Below are positions 44,587 through 55,699 of a DNA stretch of 64,000 nt, piece after piece. The DNA lies in contig JAZAYU010000012.1 of the NCBI GenBank assembly GCA_038501625.1, positions 248,001 to 312,000 of the forward strand, given 5' to 3'. Both the position numbers and the translations under genes were made by a program. This stretch comes from Corbicula japonica. Taxonomy: Eukaryota > Mollusca > Bivalvia > Venerida > Cyrenidae. The stretch's first letter is position 1. The number at the start of each line of letters is the position of its first letter. The notes beneath the pieces were generated by a model that made no database searches, had not been told where the DNA came from, and saw only the letters and a list, made by a program, of their open reading frames with translations.

Positions 44587-44978
44587 CTGAAAGAATAAAA
44601 ATATAAAGTCATTAGTGGAATGTCTTACAATGATTGTTATAACTAAATTGGGCTTCGAAGCATCCATTTCTCTTATTCAGGATTAAGCTACAACCAAAGG
44701 TTTGGGAGAAGTGACCTCCTTCCTGAAAATTTAGGGAGGAGTTTTTAGAAACAGCAAGAAGTGACAACTGCGGTCAGTTCATAAAACTTTGTGAACTTCT
44801 TTTTGATGAACTGGACGCATTCCAGGTTTATTCCCATATAATATATACTACTGGATTCACCTATGTTATAAGAAGTAGAAGAAGTATAACATTGTTTATA
44901 ATATAATCAGGTTATTTTTTCAAGCATCTGAATGACTCAGATCAATATAATATATGATGACAGTTAGTTTGATTCAAT

Positions 44979-45282
44979 TAGAGCGGATCATTAGCTCAGT
45001 GGTTAGCGCCTCTGTCTCTGAGTCCAGGGATTGCTGGTTCGATCCCAAGCTACTCCAACTAAAATTACTAACAGTCTTTCAGAAGAGACGTTAAACCGAG
45101 GTCCAGTTAAGTGGTGCTATACACCGGGCACTTAAAAGAACCAGGGACGATTCTGGAATTGGAGAGTCCTCTGTATCTTGCACTATCCTCGAAAATCTAA
45201 AATGACTAACACTCTTCTGGAGGTGTCGCTCATATGGGCTTCCGGTAGCGATGATAAATAAAACCAAATAAATCAAAATAAA
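44979..45282 (+). mobile_element. tRNA-derived SINE with 11-bp target-site duplication
   Basis: The head resembles a tRNA: A box TTAGCTCAGTGG at 44991, B box GGTTCGATCCC at 45036. A ~170-bp body with AGACGTTAAACCGAGGTCC follows, then an A-rich tail of AAATAA units. TTTGATTCAAT occurs at 44968-44978 and again at 45283-45293, an exact duplication that defines both ends. Confidence 0.87.
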
Positions 45283-45686
45283 TTTGATTCAATAGTTAAA
45301 AAATAATAGCACCCCAAGGTGCTGTTCCAGGAGATGGCCATTAGGTCCGATCAAATCTACCTAAAATATCTTTTTTTGAAAGCAAGTAAGGTTTTCTTTT
45401 AACAAAAAAAAACACAGCGAAAACCCTGCATTAATGCTGTAGCTGGAAAATGTTTGTAACAGGTTAGTAGGTGGGTACGATTGCATTGCATTCCTGGAGT
45501 CTTTTATATAGGGATATATAGGGAAATGCAGGCTTCGCTAAACTGATAAAAAATTTGCCTAACAGGAAGAATTTCTTTCTGACCGAAATGTGTTGTTGTT
45601 TTTTTAATACATTATACATGTAAAACCGTTGTTGTTTATTTTTTAATTAAAAAACACGGAAAGTTTTTAGGGTTACTGTAAAATTT

Positions 45687-45890
45687 TTATTCTCTTAGAT
45701 GAAACATTAGTTTATCCAGATCCATAGCAGAAGATGCTGAATTGCCATAGCCAATTATAAATGTGTTTTTAGAAAGGAGTCTATCATCCATTTTACGATC
45801 TTTATAAAATCGCTGAAAAACTGTGCTAATCATCTTTTCTTCATCCTCATTTAAAGTAACCATGAGCTGCCATTTTTTCCATATGGTCAT
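45687..45890 (-). pseudogene. Unrecognised protein-like ORF fragment
   Basis: 67 codons from ATG to TAA with balanced composition (MVTLNEDEEKMIS..., then FQRFYKDRKMDD, ending LMFHLRE). The stop overlaps an AATAAA. It could be the last exon of an unrecognised gene or a remnant. It does not join SPICE1 in phase, and I know no match. Confidence 0.25.
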
Positions 45891-45906
45891 TGAATGTCAC
45901 AGTAAC

Positions 45907-46715
45907 TAGGGTTTCATAATCGGACAAAAATCATAATCGATCATCGGAAATAATTGAACAACCCTTTTCGATCAATCATTGATTATATAATCGAAGCATT
46001 TACAATAACAATGTACATATGCTATAATAAAGAAGAATTTTATTTATAGGAATTCTTTATTAATATTGTAGCAACAAAAATACTCAAAATTTGTTATTAT
46101 AATGCATTTTTTTCTATTTTGCAAAAAAAAGCAAATTTCAAAATGATATTGTTAAGAATCTTCTGCTTAAGGCATGCAAAACACACAAGAAATTCTTTAG
46201 AGGGGAATTTATTTTAAAAAATAAGAAAAAAATTAATTAGGGATGGGAATAGGGTCAAAATTAGGTCCCTACCATTGTGAAATGAGGGCCCTGAATAGAA
46301 CTACTGTATTATCACAAAAGGCTATTGGTGTATTTTCTGGTATGAATTAGCATTTACATGAACCAAACTTCTAGCCCACAGGCTGCATGTATTGTAATTT
46401 GTTACCGTATCTGATATGAGCATATGGTGTATGCTGCAGTTACAGGTCTTTTTCTTGAAATACTTAGTGGGAGAACATATTCCAAAGCTTATTTAAAACC
46501 AAAATAACACTGACCTTTGTCATATATCTATCACTGACTTTGTTCTGATACAGTGAACTCCCTTGTGAGCTGCTTAAAGAACAACAAACCGATGATCGAT
46601 TATTAAACTTCATAAACAAACCGATGATCGATTATTAAACTTCGTAATCAATTATCGAAAATCGATCCTAAAAACAATCGATTTACGAATATAATCGATC
46701 ATCATTTAATCCCTA
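45907..46715. mobile_element. Non-autonomous hAT-like element with 8-bp target duplication
   Basis: TAGGGTTTCATAATCGG at the left and AATCCCTA at the right, flanked by ACAGTAAC at 45899-45906 and 46716-46723. The TAGGG-type terminus and 8-bp duplication define the hAT class. The subterminal regions repeat ATCGATCATC-like motifs in both orientations (for example GATGATCGATTATTAAACTT twice near 46600). No transposase ORF in 809 bp. Confidence 0.82.
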
Positions 46716-47339
46716 ACAGTAACTATGTAAAATTTGATGAGACTCTTAAAATAATTGGCAAATTAAAACTTTTTTTATCTTTTATTGAAGGGAAAAAACT
46801 TGGTCATGATTGGACTTGATATAATTATGATTAAAATATCCTATTACTCATAAGGGACATCCTAAAATCGGACAAAAATATTCAGACAGGATTCTGACAG
46901 TCCAGAAACATTCACGAAGCCAGGACATAACGTACTATATCTTGCTATCTTGGTGTTTTCTGATGGAAATTCAGTTTCCTGAAAAAAAAAACCCTCGTAC
47001 CTTGTTCATTTAATTAAAAAATCACGATGTTCACAGTTTCTAATAAAAACTTTTTAGTGAAGGAGGCAATGTTTGCAGGGTGTGACACGGTAAATTTTTG
47101 ACGGACCAAGAAATTAAACAATAAAATTTATCATGGGCCATGGCCAGATCAGATGGCATGTCAGATCTTGTTTTCTGGCGACAGGTGAAAATCAAACTAT
47201 CGGGAGAAATAAATATATTGTCTGCAAAAGGTTAAATAATAAACCTTATACGATACTATATAGCCAAAGGCCAAGTATTCGATCGGGAAGAAACTTCTAG
47301 GAAATGCACTTCACTAGAAGACAGTTGTCTTGTTATTTC

Positions 47340-48020
47340 TTTCTGCCGCCATTTGTAAATAAAACTTTTACGTGCATCGATTGGTCGGAGTTAGTTGGTT
47401 ACCTGCCACAGGGTAACGGTTATTTAAAAGGCTGGGTTCCAGACCAGGTTTAGGGCTGTAGACTGTTACACAGTCATCAAAATGCTTGTCTTCAGTATGC
47501 ACATGCGCTGTGAAACAGTCTAGTAAAAAGTAACATCCATAAAAAACACAGCGTTCCCACATAGCCAAAAAACACAGCGTTCCCACATAGCCAAAACGAA
47601 AAATACAATTAATATCCATAGGGAAGCCTGTTAGTGTCCATATATAAAGGTTCCAAAACCAACAGAAATATAGAGTAACATAGAGACCGAGTCGATCAAG
47701 TTTATCATGTTTGATTATCATAAATTTATCATCTGTAAAAAGCTCTCTATTCATAACAAGTGATAAAATTTTTATTTAATCTTGCGGCTGTAAAAAGTCT
47801 CTCTGTACTTCACTTCAGTTAAGTTTCGGTTTCTATTACCTCCCTTGATGGCACTATGCCAATATCAAACCAATCATAACGTCAGTCACTGTGAATTGCA
47901 GTATATAAGAATACTTGAACATACTGTTTTGGGGGATACGGACGGTACGTACTATGCCTTTCTCTTTCCTGATTGACTGCCGCCGTACCTGTATGGTTTT
48001 GGGGTTATCTTAACAATGTA
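47340..48020. promoter_or_regulatory. Candidate divergent promoter region
   Basis: On the minus strand CAAATGGCGGC at about 47350 resembles a YY1-type start-site motif pointing toward SPICE1. On the plus strand TATATAAG at about 47900 is followed by a CG-richer stretch and AAAG|GTTTGT, a possible noncoding exon and donor. Only the motifs are seen; promoter activity is a guess. Confidence 0.2.
47545..47598 (+). repeat. Tandem duplication of 25 bp
   Basis: ACACAGCGTTCCCACATAGCC occurs twice in direct succession. Confidence 0.9.
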
Positions 48021-48084
48021 AAGGTTTGTTTTATTTTGTTGTTGTTTTTAATAAGACTGGCAAACTCTAGTTCACCTTCTTATT

Positions 48085-48494
48085 TTATGATGTCGCAAAC
48101 ATTGCAAATGGCGAAAACTAGCTAAAATTTCAAAAATGAATTTTGGGGGAAATACTTATTGCCACCTAGATTTTTGTAAAGAAATATATTTAGCCACGGA
48201 TGTAGTAAATGTTTGCAAGCTCAATTTAGTCTAATTCATGTTCTAATTACCAAGCACGTACTAAAATAAAAGAAAAACCGTTTGCATGAGAACTCTGAAA
48301 TTCATGAACAATATACCAAAGCAACTCATACCTGAAATAAGTAAATGCTGGCCTACAATGTTTAGTGCCAATTCGTCAAAATAATGTTAGGGTTTTCAAG
48401 AAATTCAAGTAAATCTTACTTCCTGCTTCAAAGTGAAAGTAGAATCTACATTAGCCTGTTTTCGCCATTTGCAATGTTTGCGATACCTTAAAAT
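48085..48494. mobile_element. ~410-bp element with 30-bp inverted ends
   Basis: TCGCAAACATTGCAAATGGC at the left and GCCATTTGCAATGTTTGCGA at the right are exact complements, continuing into GAAAAC/GTTTTC. No ORF in between. Confidence 0.75.
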
Positions 48495-48804
48495 GCAGAA
48501 AAGAATGTGGAAAAGTTAGGTGACTAAGTGAACACCTGAATTTATTTAGATTTTTTAAATTTAATGTCACACTAGTTTTTCATAGACCATTAAGAGTTTT
48601 GCCAATGGTTTCATAAAAATCTTTCGCCCCCAGGTAAAGGCAGTATCATTTGAAATTCACAGTAGCGCTATTTGTGCAGTGTGGCGCCCATAAAAAGTCT
48701 CTCCGTACATATAGTAAGTACTGTTTTCACTAAAATAACCCGATATAGATGTCGTGCAGTGATGATAAAGTATATCAGGGCTATCTTATTAACTTTTTGG
48801 GGGG

Positions 48805-48905
48805 TTGTCCCGGTTAGCTCAATTTGGATGCGTAGTCGGAATTGCAGGGCTAGGCGATGTCGCCGTGACGGTGCGGGTTCGCTCCCAGGTAGAGCCAGTA
48901 TCATT
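48805..48905 (+). mobile_element. tRNA-like SINE remnant
   Basis: GGTTAGCTCAATTTGG resembles an A box and GGTTCGCTCCC at 48876 a B box, about 60 bp apart. The segment CCCAGGTAGAGCCAGTATC at its end has a second copy about 250 bp upstream (48629-48652). A functional tRNA is unlikely because the cloverleaf does not close. Confidence 0.4.
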
Positions 48906-49324
48906 CACAATACCTATTTACATGTTCCTTTTTGGCAGTAAGACAAGATGCTAAGAGCACGAATAATTAAGTATAATGATCGTGAAGTCTTGAGATAATC
49001 AAGAAAATTAGCACAATGATGCCTAGAAGGCTAGGGTTATTGGTCTTCCTCCAGCTCGAAACCTTGCCGATAAGAAGATAGCTATAATAATATGCTAAAA
49101 ATAAATATACATTTTTCTGATAATGAAGTGTCTTTTTTATTCATGATATAAGCAAAGAACGAAAAGTCTCACCAGTTGAATACGATTTTAGAGTGTGTTA
49201 ATTTTACTTAGTCACGACGGCTTAGACATAATCACAGGAAAAGAGTGCACGTGTTTACAATAGGATTTTTTTTATAAATAAGAACGCAATAAAATATTAA
49301 CAGAAATGAGAATCTCAACTCAAG

Positions 49325-49430
49325 TGGCAAAACATTGCGCCACTGGGGGTTAAACCAGGTTCTAGGGTGCAGGAACCTCACACCTGCTCCTACATGTTCT
49401 CATATGAAAAAGCATGTACAAGTTTCCTCG
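49325..49430 (+). repeat. Fragment of GGTTTAAACCC repeat
   Basis: GGGGGTTAAACCAGGTTCTA, GGGTGCAGGAACCTCACACC and TTCTCATATGAAAAAGCA, as in the inverted copy at 7290-7337 and beyond. Confidence 0.6.
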
Positions 49431-50226
49431 GTAAGTTAAAGGAGTATATGACAATAAGTTCTAACGGACAGAATTTTTTAAAATTTTGCACAATTAAAGA
49501 GAATTCCTTCACAAACAAAATGATATAAAGAAAAATATAGCTTTCCTCGCTTGTTTTTGAGTAATCGCTCATTATTAGACCCCTCTATACGGCCATTTTG
49601 AAGGGATTTTGAGAAAACGTACATATATCTTTTAAATGATTGTTACATCTGGAATTCCTAATCAACACCTTATCTCTATGCATTTTTGTGTTTGGAATTA
49701 TGTGTATGTATGGTTTTGGAAGGAATTATGTGAGATTTTTTTTGTATATTTGAAGAAAAAACTTTGAAAATGACCAAAATATCCAACAAAAAAGGGAGAC
49801 AATTCATTCCCTGACTGGAAAAAAATCTATATATCTTTTTTTGTAACGGACAGATTTTTTTTAAACTCCATAAAATGACACAGTATATATTTCTAAACAA
49901 AACAAAAACAAAAAAAAACAGGGGCATCCAGGCTTAATTTTTTACTATATTCCTTCAAAGTTGGTCATATAAGTAAAAAATATCTCTAATTTTAATTCAA
50001 TTCTACAAATATCCATCATAACATGTATAAATTGTTTTATGACATGCTCATCAAAACTAATTTCATATTTTGAAAGAAATAACTATTTCTTTATCAAGAA
50101 TTACATTACAGTTACCACATTTCTTTCATAAAATTCCCACAAATGCAGTCCTGAGTGTTGCCAAATTTTCCATACATATCGAAAAACACCTAACACTGAT
50201 AATGAATGAAAATCATATAACAATCC

Positions 50227-50481
50227 CTAAATCTTATGATCCATTAAGTAATTATACAATTTCTGAACAACAGATTTAAGAGATGTTACTCTAGGTTTGC
50301 CTGTGTCAAGTTTCTCACCAAACAGCTGAGACAATCCATCTAACCCACCACGAGAGACAGCAAGTTTTATATGACTCAAATTCAAACCGGATGCTGCAAT
50401 TTTCTTTGCCATTTGACATGAAAGTATTTTCTGTTTGGTTAAAAATTCAAGAGTATCAAAATTAAAATCAGTCATTTTCAC
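50227..50481 (-). pseudogene. Frame-shifted C-terminal part of the same transposon protein
   Basis: About 83 codons in a frame different from the upstream ORF: ...FNFDTLEFLTKQKIL, IAASGLNLSHIKLAVSRGG, GKPRVTSLKSVVQKLYNYL. Helical and protein-like, without its own good start: the frame opens at a stop and the first true ATG is at 50475. Most simply an internal deletion or frameshift joined the two ends of a longer transposase. Confidence 0.4.
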
Positions 50482-50639
50482 ATGAAAGTAACATTATCTA
50501 CTTCGGACGTCAAATTATCCGAAACACTTGAATCATTGTCAGGGCAAATTATCGAACCAAATAATTTACGTTTCTTCACAGCTTGGTGATTTCCATCACT
50601 AACGAACCTGCCCTTCTTGTTTTTCTCGCGTGAGGCCAT
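50478..50639 (-). CDS. Short transposon-encoded ORF, basic N-terminal segment
   Basis: 53 codons: MASREKNKKGRFVSDGN..., then VKKRKLFGS, a lysine/arginine cluster that could act as a nuclear localisation signal, then an acidic/serine stretch and a stop. Short basic KKGRF-type N-termini are common in transposases of invertebrate repeats; I infer that this is the surviving start of such a protein. The next ORF overlaps it in another frame. Confidence 0.45.
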   Translation of the reverse strand: MASREKNKKGRFVSDGNHQAVKKRKLFGSIICPDNDSSVSDNLTSEVDNVTFM

Positions 50640-51194
50640 TCTCACGGACGACTACTTTGTGAGAAATAATTTGAAATATTTAATTGATTGATTTTACGCA
50701 ACAGTCGAAGTACTAACGTTACTCAACTAACAGCGGTCACTGAGAAAAATACATTTCGTGAAACTAGCGCTTGCGCAGAAATATGCGCGTAAACTATTGT
50801 AATATACTCCTTTAAGTCAAATTTGATTGTATAAAGTGCCTATAGCTTAAGAAGTAAATATAGAACTGTATATTGAACAAGTATAAATTCAACAAAAATA
50901 TAATTAGTAATAATACATATTATTATTTAAATGTTTTCAAATCTAAGTACATCAAATTTGATAGTGTTTTGTGACCAAAAAAAATAAAAAGAATCAAACA
51001 GTAAACCAAGTTTAAAAAGCAATGAAAAAGCAGTATGTCAGAAAAAAAATCTTATGTAGTTATTTTTAATTACAATGTGAAAATTAATAAAGTGGAATTT
51101 ATGCAAGTTTAAGAATGTAATCAGATTTAGAAGCAATCAGCAATCAGTGGTAAATATAAGATATATATTAATTGCTCATCTGTTTTCCTCAAAT

Positions 51195-51395
51195 ACAAGG
51201 GTCGAAATGTGTTTGGGGTTGAACTGTCTTTTTGGGCCGAAATGTCTTTTTGGGGTTGAACTGTCTTTTGGGGCCGAAATGTCTTTGGGGTTAAATTGTC
51301 CTATGTGGCCGAAAATGTCTTCTGCGGCCGAAATTTTCTTTTGGGGTCGAAATGTCTTTCGGGTTAAATTGTCGTGTGGGGCTGAAACGTCATTA
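51195..51395 (+). repeat. Degenerate minisatellite, about 20-bp unit
   Basis: The phrase GGGGCCGAAATGTCTTTTGG and the alternative GGGGTTGAACTGTCTTTT alternate about ten times. A shorter related run lies at 5890-5945. Confidence 0.8.
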
Positions 51396-51548
51396 AATAT
51401 AAATATAATGTTTACTTATATTGCAGTTTCTATATTATAAACATAAGATTGAATTTAATGATACAATGGAATTAACAAAATTGTACAGTATTGCAAACAC
51501 TATGTGAACAAAATAATATTTAACAGTATTATCAATACATGTATTTCA

Positions 51549-51752
51549 AGATGGCATCGGCGCATCAACACAAGAGCAGGGGGGTCTGACCTGGGCATTA
51601 ACATGCTGATCGCCCTGCTGAATGGGGAGGCAAAGACAGTCGACCTCCAGATAAGACTGATGTCACAGCATCTAATGATACGCCTTCAAAAAGCTCGGGT
51701 TGTCAAAGTTCACGGGGATCTCTTCGACGCACGTGATCTGTACACTATAATA
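51549..51752 (+). pseudogene. MULE-type transposase C-terminal fragment
   Basis: The frame reads RWHRRINTRAGGSDL, then LIALLNGEAKTVDLQIRL and later KARVVKVHGDLFDARDLY. The W-H-R-R-x-N-x-R-A-G pattern followed by L-x-x-L-L-x-x-E-A matches the C-terminal segment of MULE-like transposases found in many marine invertebrates (recalled, not searched). The upstream catalytic part is absent, so it is a remnant. The surrounding sequence is far more AT-rich than this stretch. Confidence 0.5.
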
Positions 51753-52344
51753 TTTATAGATAAGATCAATATTTTTCCAAAATAAATAGAGATTTGTTTT
51801 ACAATAGATGATAAGGGAACGTTGAAAGCCACCGAACACGAAAAAAAATGAAAATATATTGCAGTCTCGGTTTGGTTTGATTGATACAAACAAATATTAA
51901 AAGTTGTTAATTTCTTAAAGTAAGCAAACAACTACTGTTTCCTTATTTGTATGTTCATTGTTTTTTCACCTATAATAATACCGAGTGCTAAATTAACAGT
52001 CAGTGAAACAATTTAAAATTAATATACTTTATAAAATCAAATCTGTTGATATTGTTCAATCATCAAAAGGACATATTTCCTGCTTTTTAAATTTTGCCTT
52101 TGGCGTGGTCTGTGATATGCAGGATATATATTCTCTGATCCCCAGTCAAAATTCCACTGTTTAGTTCCGCCGATGGTTTTCTCGTTTAGAACAAACCCAT
52201 TCTTTTATCTGGGGGCCATAAGCCGCTGACCATAGAATGGTTTATAATCTGAAAATACCGCAATGAAGTTTCCATGTTCACTGTCATATTCATTCCATCG
52301 TTTGGGATGGATCATTGATTCAAAATTGTGTTGTTTATTATTAG

Positions 52345-52500
52345 TGTAAATATTGAGTTGCGCTCAACCCGGGGCTCGGCGGCGTGGGCAGTAATATGCA
52401 TTTTCATAACTGTCCATGAACAGGCTCAATCGAACAGTGCCTGCAATATTTTCATATTTGCCGTGTCTGATGGCTTTCAAAGTTCCCTTTTCATCTATTT
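52345..52500 (+). repeat. Dispersed repeat (GTCCATGAACAGG family), copy 3
   Basis: TTGCGCTCAACCCGGGGCTC, GGCGGCGTGGGCAGTAATAT, TGTCCATGAACAGGCTCAAT and GGCTTTCAAAGTTCCCTTTT. Confidence 0.7.
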
Positions 52501-53679
52501 TAAATAATCAAATAATTTTCAGGCGTTCTTTTTTTAACTTATATTTTTTCCACATTGTATACTTCCCTTTCTCATATTTTTATAAGATACCATCTCACAA
52601 TTCACTGAAAAGACGTTTGCAAGAGAAAATTATTATCAATACCTTAGATGATGAATTTAACTTTTAAGTCTCTATTTTTTTTTAATCAACCATGTACATA
52701 GGTAACAGTTTTAATCTACGTTTCGCCTGTCGAATTGTTTTTCTGGAAATACCAACTTTTTATAAACTTGACATTAAACTTCAGATGGCTCACCGGCGTT
52801 ATCTAGCCCTTGTCTAGCTTGGTTTTGCTACTGTCGCTTGTCAAAGTGGAGGCATGATGCAGGGTATTCTCAATAATTCGACCGCAAGCACAGACCCATT
52901 ATCATATTGACTTTTTACAGATGTCTGTCCTTTACGTCTCAAGCAGTATTGATCAAAACTGTGGTGGAAATCGCACTGCTTTAAATGCTCATTTTTTCAC
53001 TGCCATTTGAAAATTTCAGCACTGCTATGTTCATTTGTTGTTATAAAACATAAATAGTCTCTTAAGTATCAATAAAATAAAAAATATTCCACAAATAACA
53101 CTTTTAAACTTACTATTGCTTATGCCGTTTAAATGTGAATTTTAATGTGATAACTAATAAAAGCTTCCCTTTTATAAAATCGATAATCTACAGTCAGGTA
53201 GACTTTTAGCGGTTTAACATAAAAACTGTTGACATGTGTGGAGTTTTATAAGTTTTTTCATAATGAACGAACAAGTTTCTTTAAAGTATCACACATATTG
53301 ATTCTAATTAGAATTAGCTTTTCAGGTATGTATTTTTTTTAAAGATATATAAGGTTTGAAAACTATTTGAAGCCGTCAAAAAGTTGCGACACAGATTCTT
53401 ATCGCTGGCATATAGTCATAGAAGGAAAATTTTCCACATTGATTTTCATAGTAACTGGGTTGTGTGCGACTGGCGCCCATCGTATATATAGAAAAGCCCT
53501 TGTTGCGCACAAAAAGTTGGGCTGGGTTGCAGGGTATAATGCAAGATTATCAGAAAGGGTATTCGAGTTTAGTTACAGTTTTTTCCTACCTTCTGACTAA
53601 AATTCTCATGAAATATAAAAATTTCCACTCGAAAAGGGGTTCGAGCAGCCCCACTTAACCCCCTAGTAAAGCGTGACGT

Positions 53680-53800
53680 GGTAGGGACTTGCGCAGTGAA
53701 ACAGTCTAGACAAGTACGGAAGTTAATCTTTTATACACAACCCTAATATGCGCGAACGCGATTGCGCAGACAAACGGTGTAGCTTTGTAATAAAGAAAAT
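53680..53800 (+). promoter_or_regulatory. CG-rich patch with TGCGCA-type motifs
   Basis: CTTGCGCAGTG, TATGCGCGAACGCG and ATTGCGCAGAC lie within 80 bp, resembling NRF1 sites, and GAAAATTG|GTAAAT follows as a possible donor. It is one candidate for the unseen SMARCA4 first exon; nothing proves it. Confidence 0.2.
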
Positions 53801-54717
53801 TGGTAAATGTTTTTTATCTTCAGTATCTAGTTAATTTGCCAATTAAAGATTGTATCGTACGTTGGATGTGCGTTGATTCTTTTTACTCAGCCTTAATCCA
53901 GGTCATATATCGATCAAAACACTGTAAACTTGACATGAACATTCGCCGGTTCCCATTTTGTTTTTCTGCTGAACTCTACTGCCAATTCTCACTCGGAATA
54001 TAGACGTTTCTAGTTATTCATGATATATTGTAACTGTTTATGTGTGACAAGGTAAAAATCTAGTCACGGAGGGAAAAATTGCTCAGTCGAGAGAGATAGC
54101 ACTCTCGCTGTAAGTAGCAACCTAAGCTATTTTTTTAAACTTAATATATTTTAAAGATTTTAGATTCACTTGATAGGGCTTGAAAAAAGATTCACAGAAC
54201 AGTTTAAATTTTGAAAATATATGGAGTATAACCAAAGTTATGGCATTTTGAAGTCATGGATTTTTGGCACTTTTTAGACGCGATTTTGGCAGTTTTCGGT
54301 CTTTTATTCCAAAAAATCATGGCACCGAAATTTTAAGCACTTTCAGACTTTTCGCTGTAACTTTTTTAAAAATTAAGTTATTTTCTTGAAACTTTCCAGT
54401 CTTATCTAAAATTTTCTGCTGAATTCATTTCTGATATTAGTTTTGCTGTATCATGACAGCTCAGTTAAGTATTAAACATACAATGTCAACAAGAGCACAA
54501 TTTTTTTTTACAAAATTTTAATTTTCAATCATCAATAACCCATGTTTTCCCATGACAGTATATAGTTCTATTATAACAATCAACAAATAAACATTTCATG
54601 TAACAATTAATTTAACAATTCAGAATAGATTTATATTAATAATAAATAACTAAAACTTCTGTAACTTTCCAGAGAAAATGAACAATATGTTCCAAGTCGT
54701 ATGTTTTTGACGGTTTA

Positions 54718-55141
54718 CTTTGAACATTTATTTCTGCTTGCATCTGGGGAGTGGAAATGTTCTGTTGGAGTTAAACACTGAATTGCTTTATGGAACAGGG
54801 CATGGTGGAAATCCTCAATAGTTTTAAATGTCTCATTTTTCTTTTTCTTTACAAACTTCTTCTGCAGCTCCACTGTGCATGAAATCTTTTTTTTAATAAT
54901 GTTGGGCACTTCAGTTCTGTTAGAATAGATTAGTCTCACGACAGCCAACCCAGTCTGCAACTTTTGTGTTTGCTAGATCATTATTTCTAGCAAACTGGGC
55001 TAACTCTATAACCACACCATTATTTATGTTTTCAGTTTGAGGAAGCACATTTGAAAATATATGTCCATTCTCCAGCAAAATATCTTGGCAAAATCAACCA
55101 GGCTGTTTGTTCTTTTCCATTAACATGTCCCTGTCATGCAT
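54718..55141 (-). pseudogene. Decayed ORF of unknown origin
   Basis: Protein-like segments in two frames: LENGHIFSNVLPQTEN...ELAQFARNNDLANTKVADW, then, after a frame change, LIYSNRTEVPNIIKKKI... and TFKTIEDFHHALFHKAIQ. At least one stop and one frameshift interrupt it. I cannot name the family; a transposon-borne protein is likely from the context. Confidence 0.35.
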
Positions 55142-55699
55142 CTGGAAAACAAAAAATATCAAACTATGATTAAGGGCGTTGATAAAAATAAAAAATAATG
55201 CAAAAGAGTTGAAATTTACGAACAATTAGCGTTTGCAACTAAAGACAATCATTAAAAGTTCATAAAAATGAGTTTAAGCGCTGTAAACGGCATGACGAAA
55301 TGCGGTACTAAAAATCGGGCAGTTCCGAATCGCCCATTATTTGTACCAAGTGCCGAGAGAGTTTCTAATTCATAAATCATAAATTTGATATAAATATTGC
55401 AATTTTTAAAGAGAATTACAAATTAAAGTTCTCGTGTATCAAACGGGACTTGTATTATGTTAAGACCGATTTGAAAATGACTGCGATTCGAAATTGCCCA
55501 TCTATCGTCGTATGCAATTTGCAGGCCGTATACGGCGTATACAAAATTGTAAAATACGAGAGCCGGGAACATTAAATTTAAATAATTTGATAAAATTATT
55601 GTCAAAATTATTGTCAAGTCTTTAAATAAGTGTCAAATAATGATGGTTTATTGATTATTTCATGAACAATCGTGGAAATTTCGGCAATTTATATTTATG

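Larger units (their letters stand above)
49436..50816. mobile_element. Kolobok-like DNA transposon derivative
   Basis: TTAA then AGGAGTATATGACAAT at the left; ATTGTAATATACTCCT then TTAA at the right. A 16-bp inverted repeat with one mismatch and a TTAA target fit Kolobok-type elements (AGG ends) better than piggyBac (CC ends). It carries two short minus-strand ORFs at its right side. Confidence 0.6.

Noticed and set aside
44991..45060. A functional tRNA gene
   Set aside because: A and B boxes are present but the acceptor stem does not pair, and the sequence continues into a SINE body with target duplications.
47368..47754. 128-codon ORF on the minus strand
   Set aside because: Contains a 25-bp tandem duplication in frame and Cys/Trp/Phe-rich sequence with no family resemblance; probably chance.
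48808..48900. A functional tRNA gene
   Set aside because: Box spacing is too long and arms do not close; treated as a SINE remnant.
50070..50279. Plus-strand ORF opposite the Kolobok-like ORFs
   Set aside because: Shadow of AT-rich sequence overlapping the end of the better minus-strand ORF.
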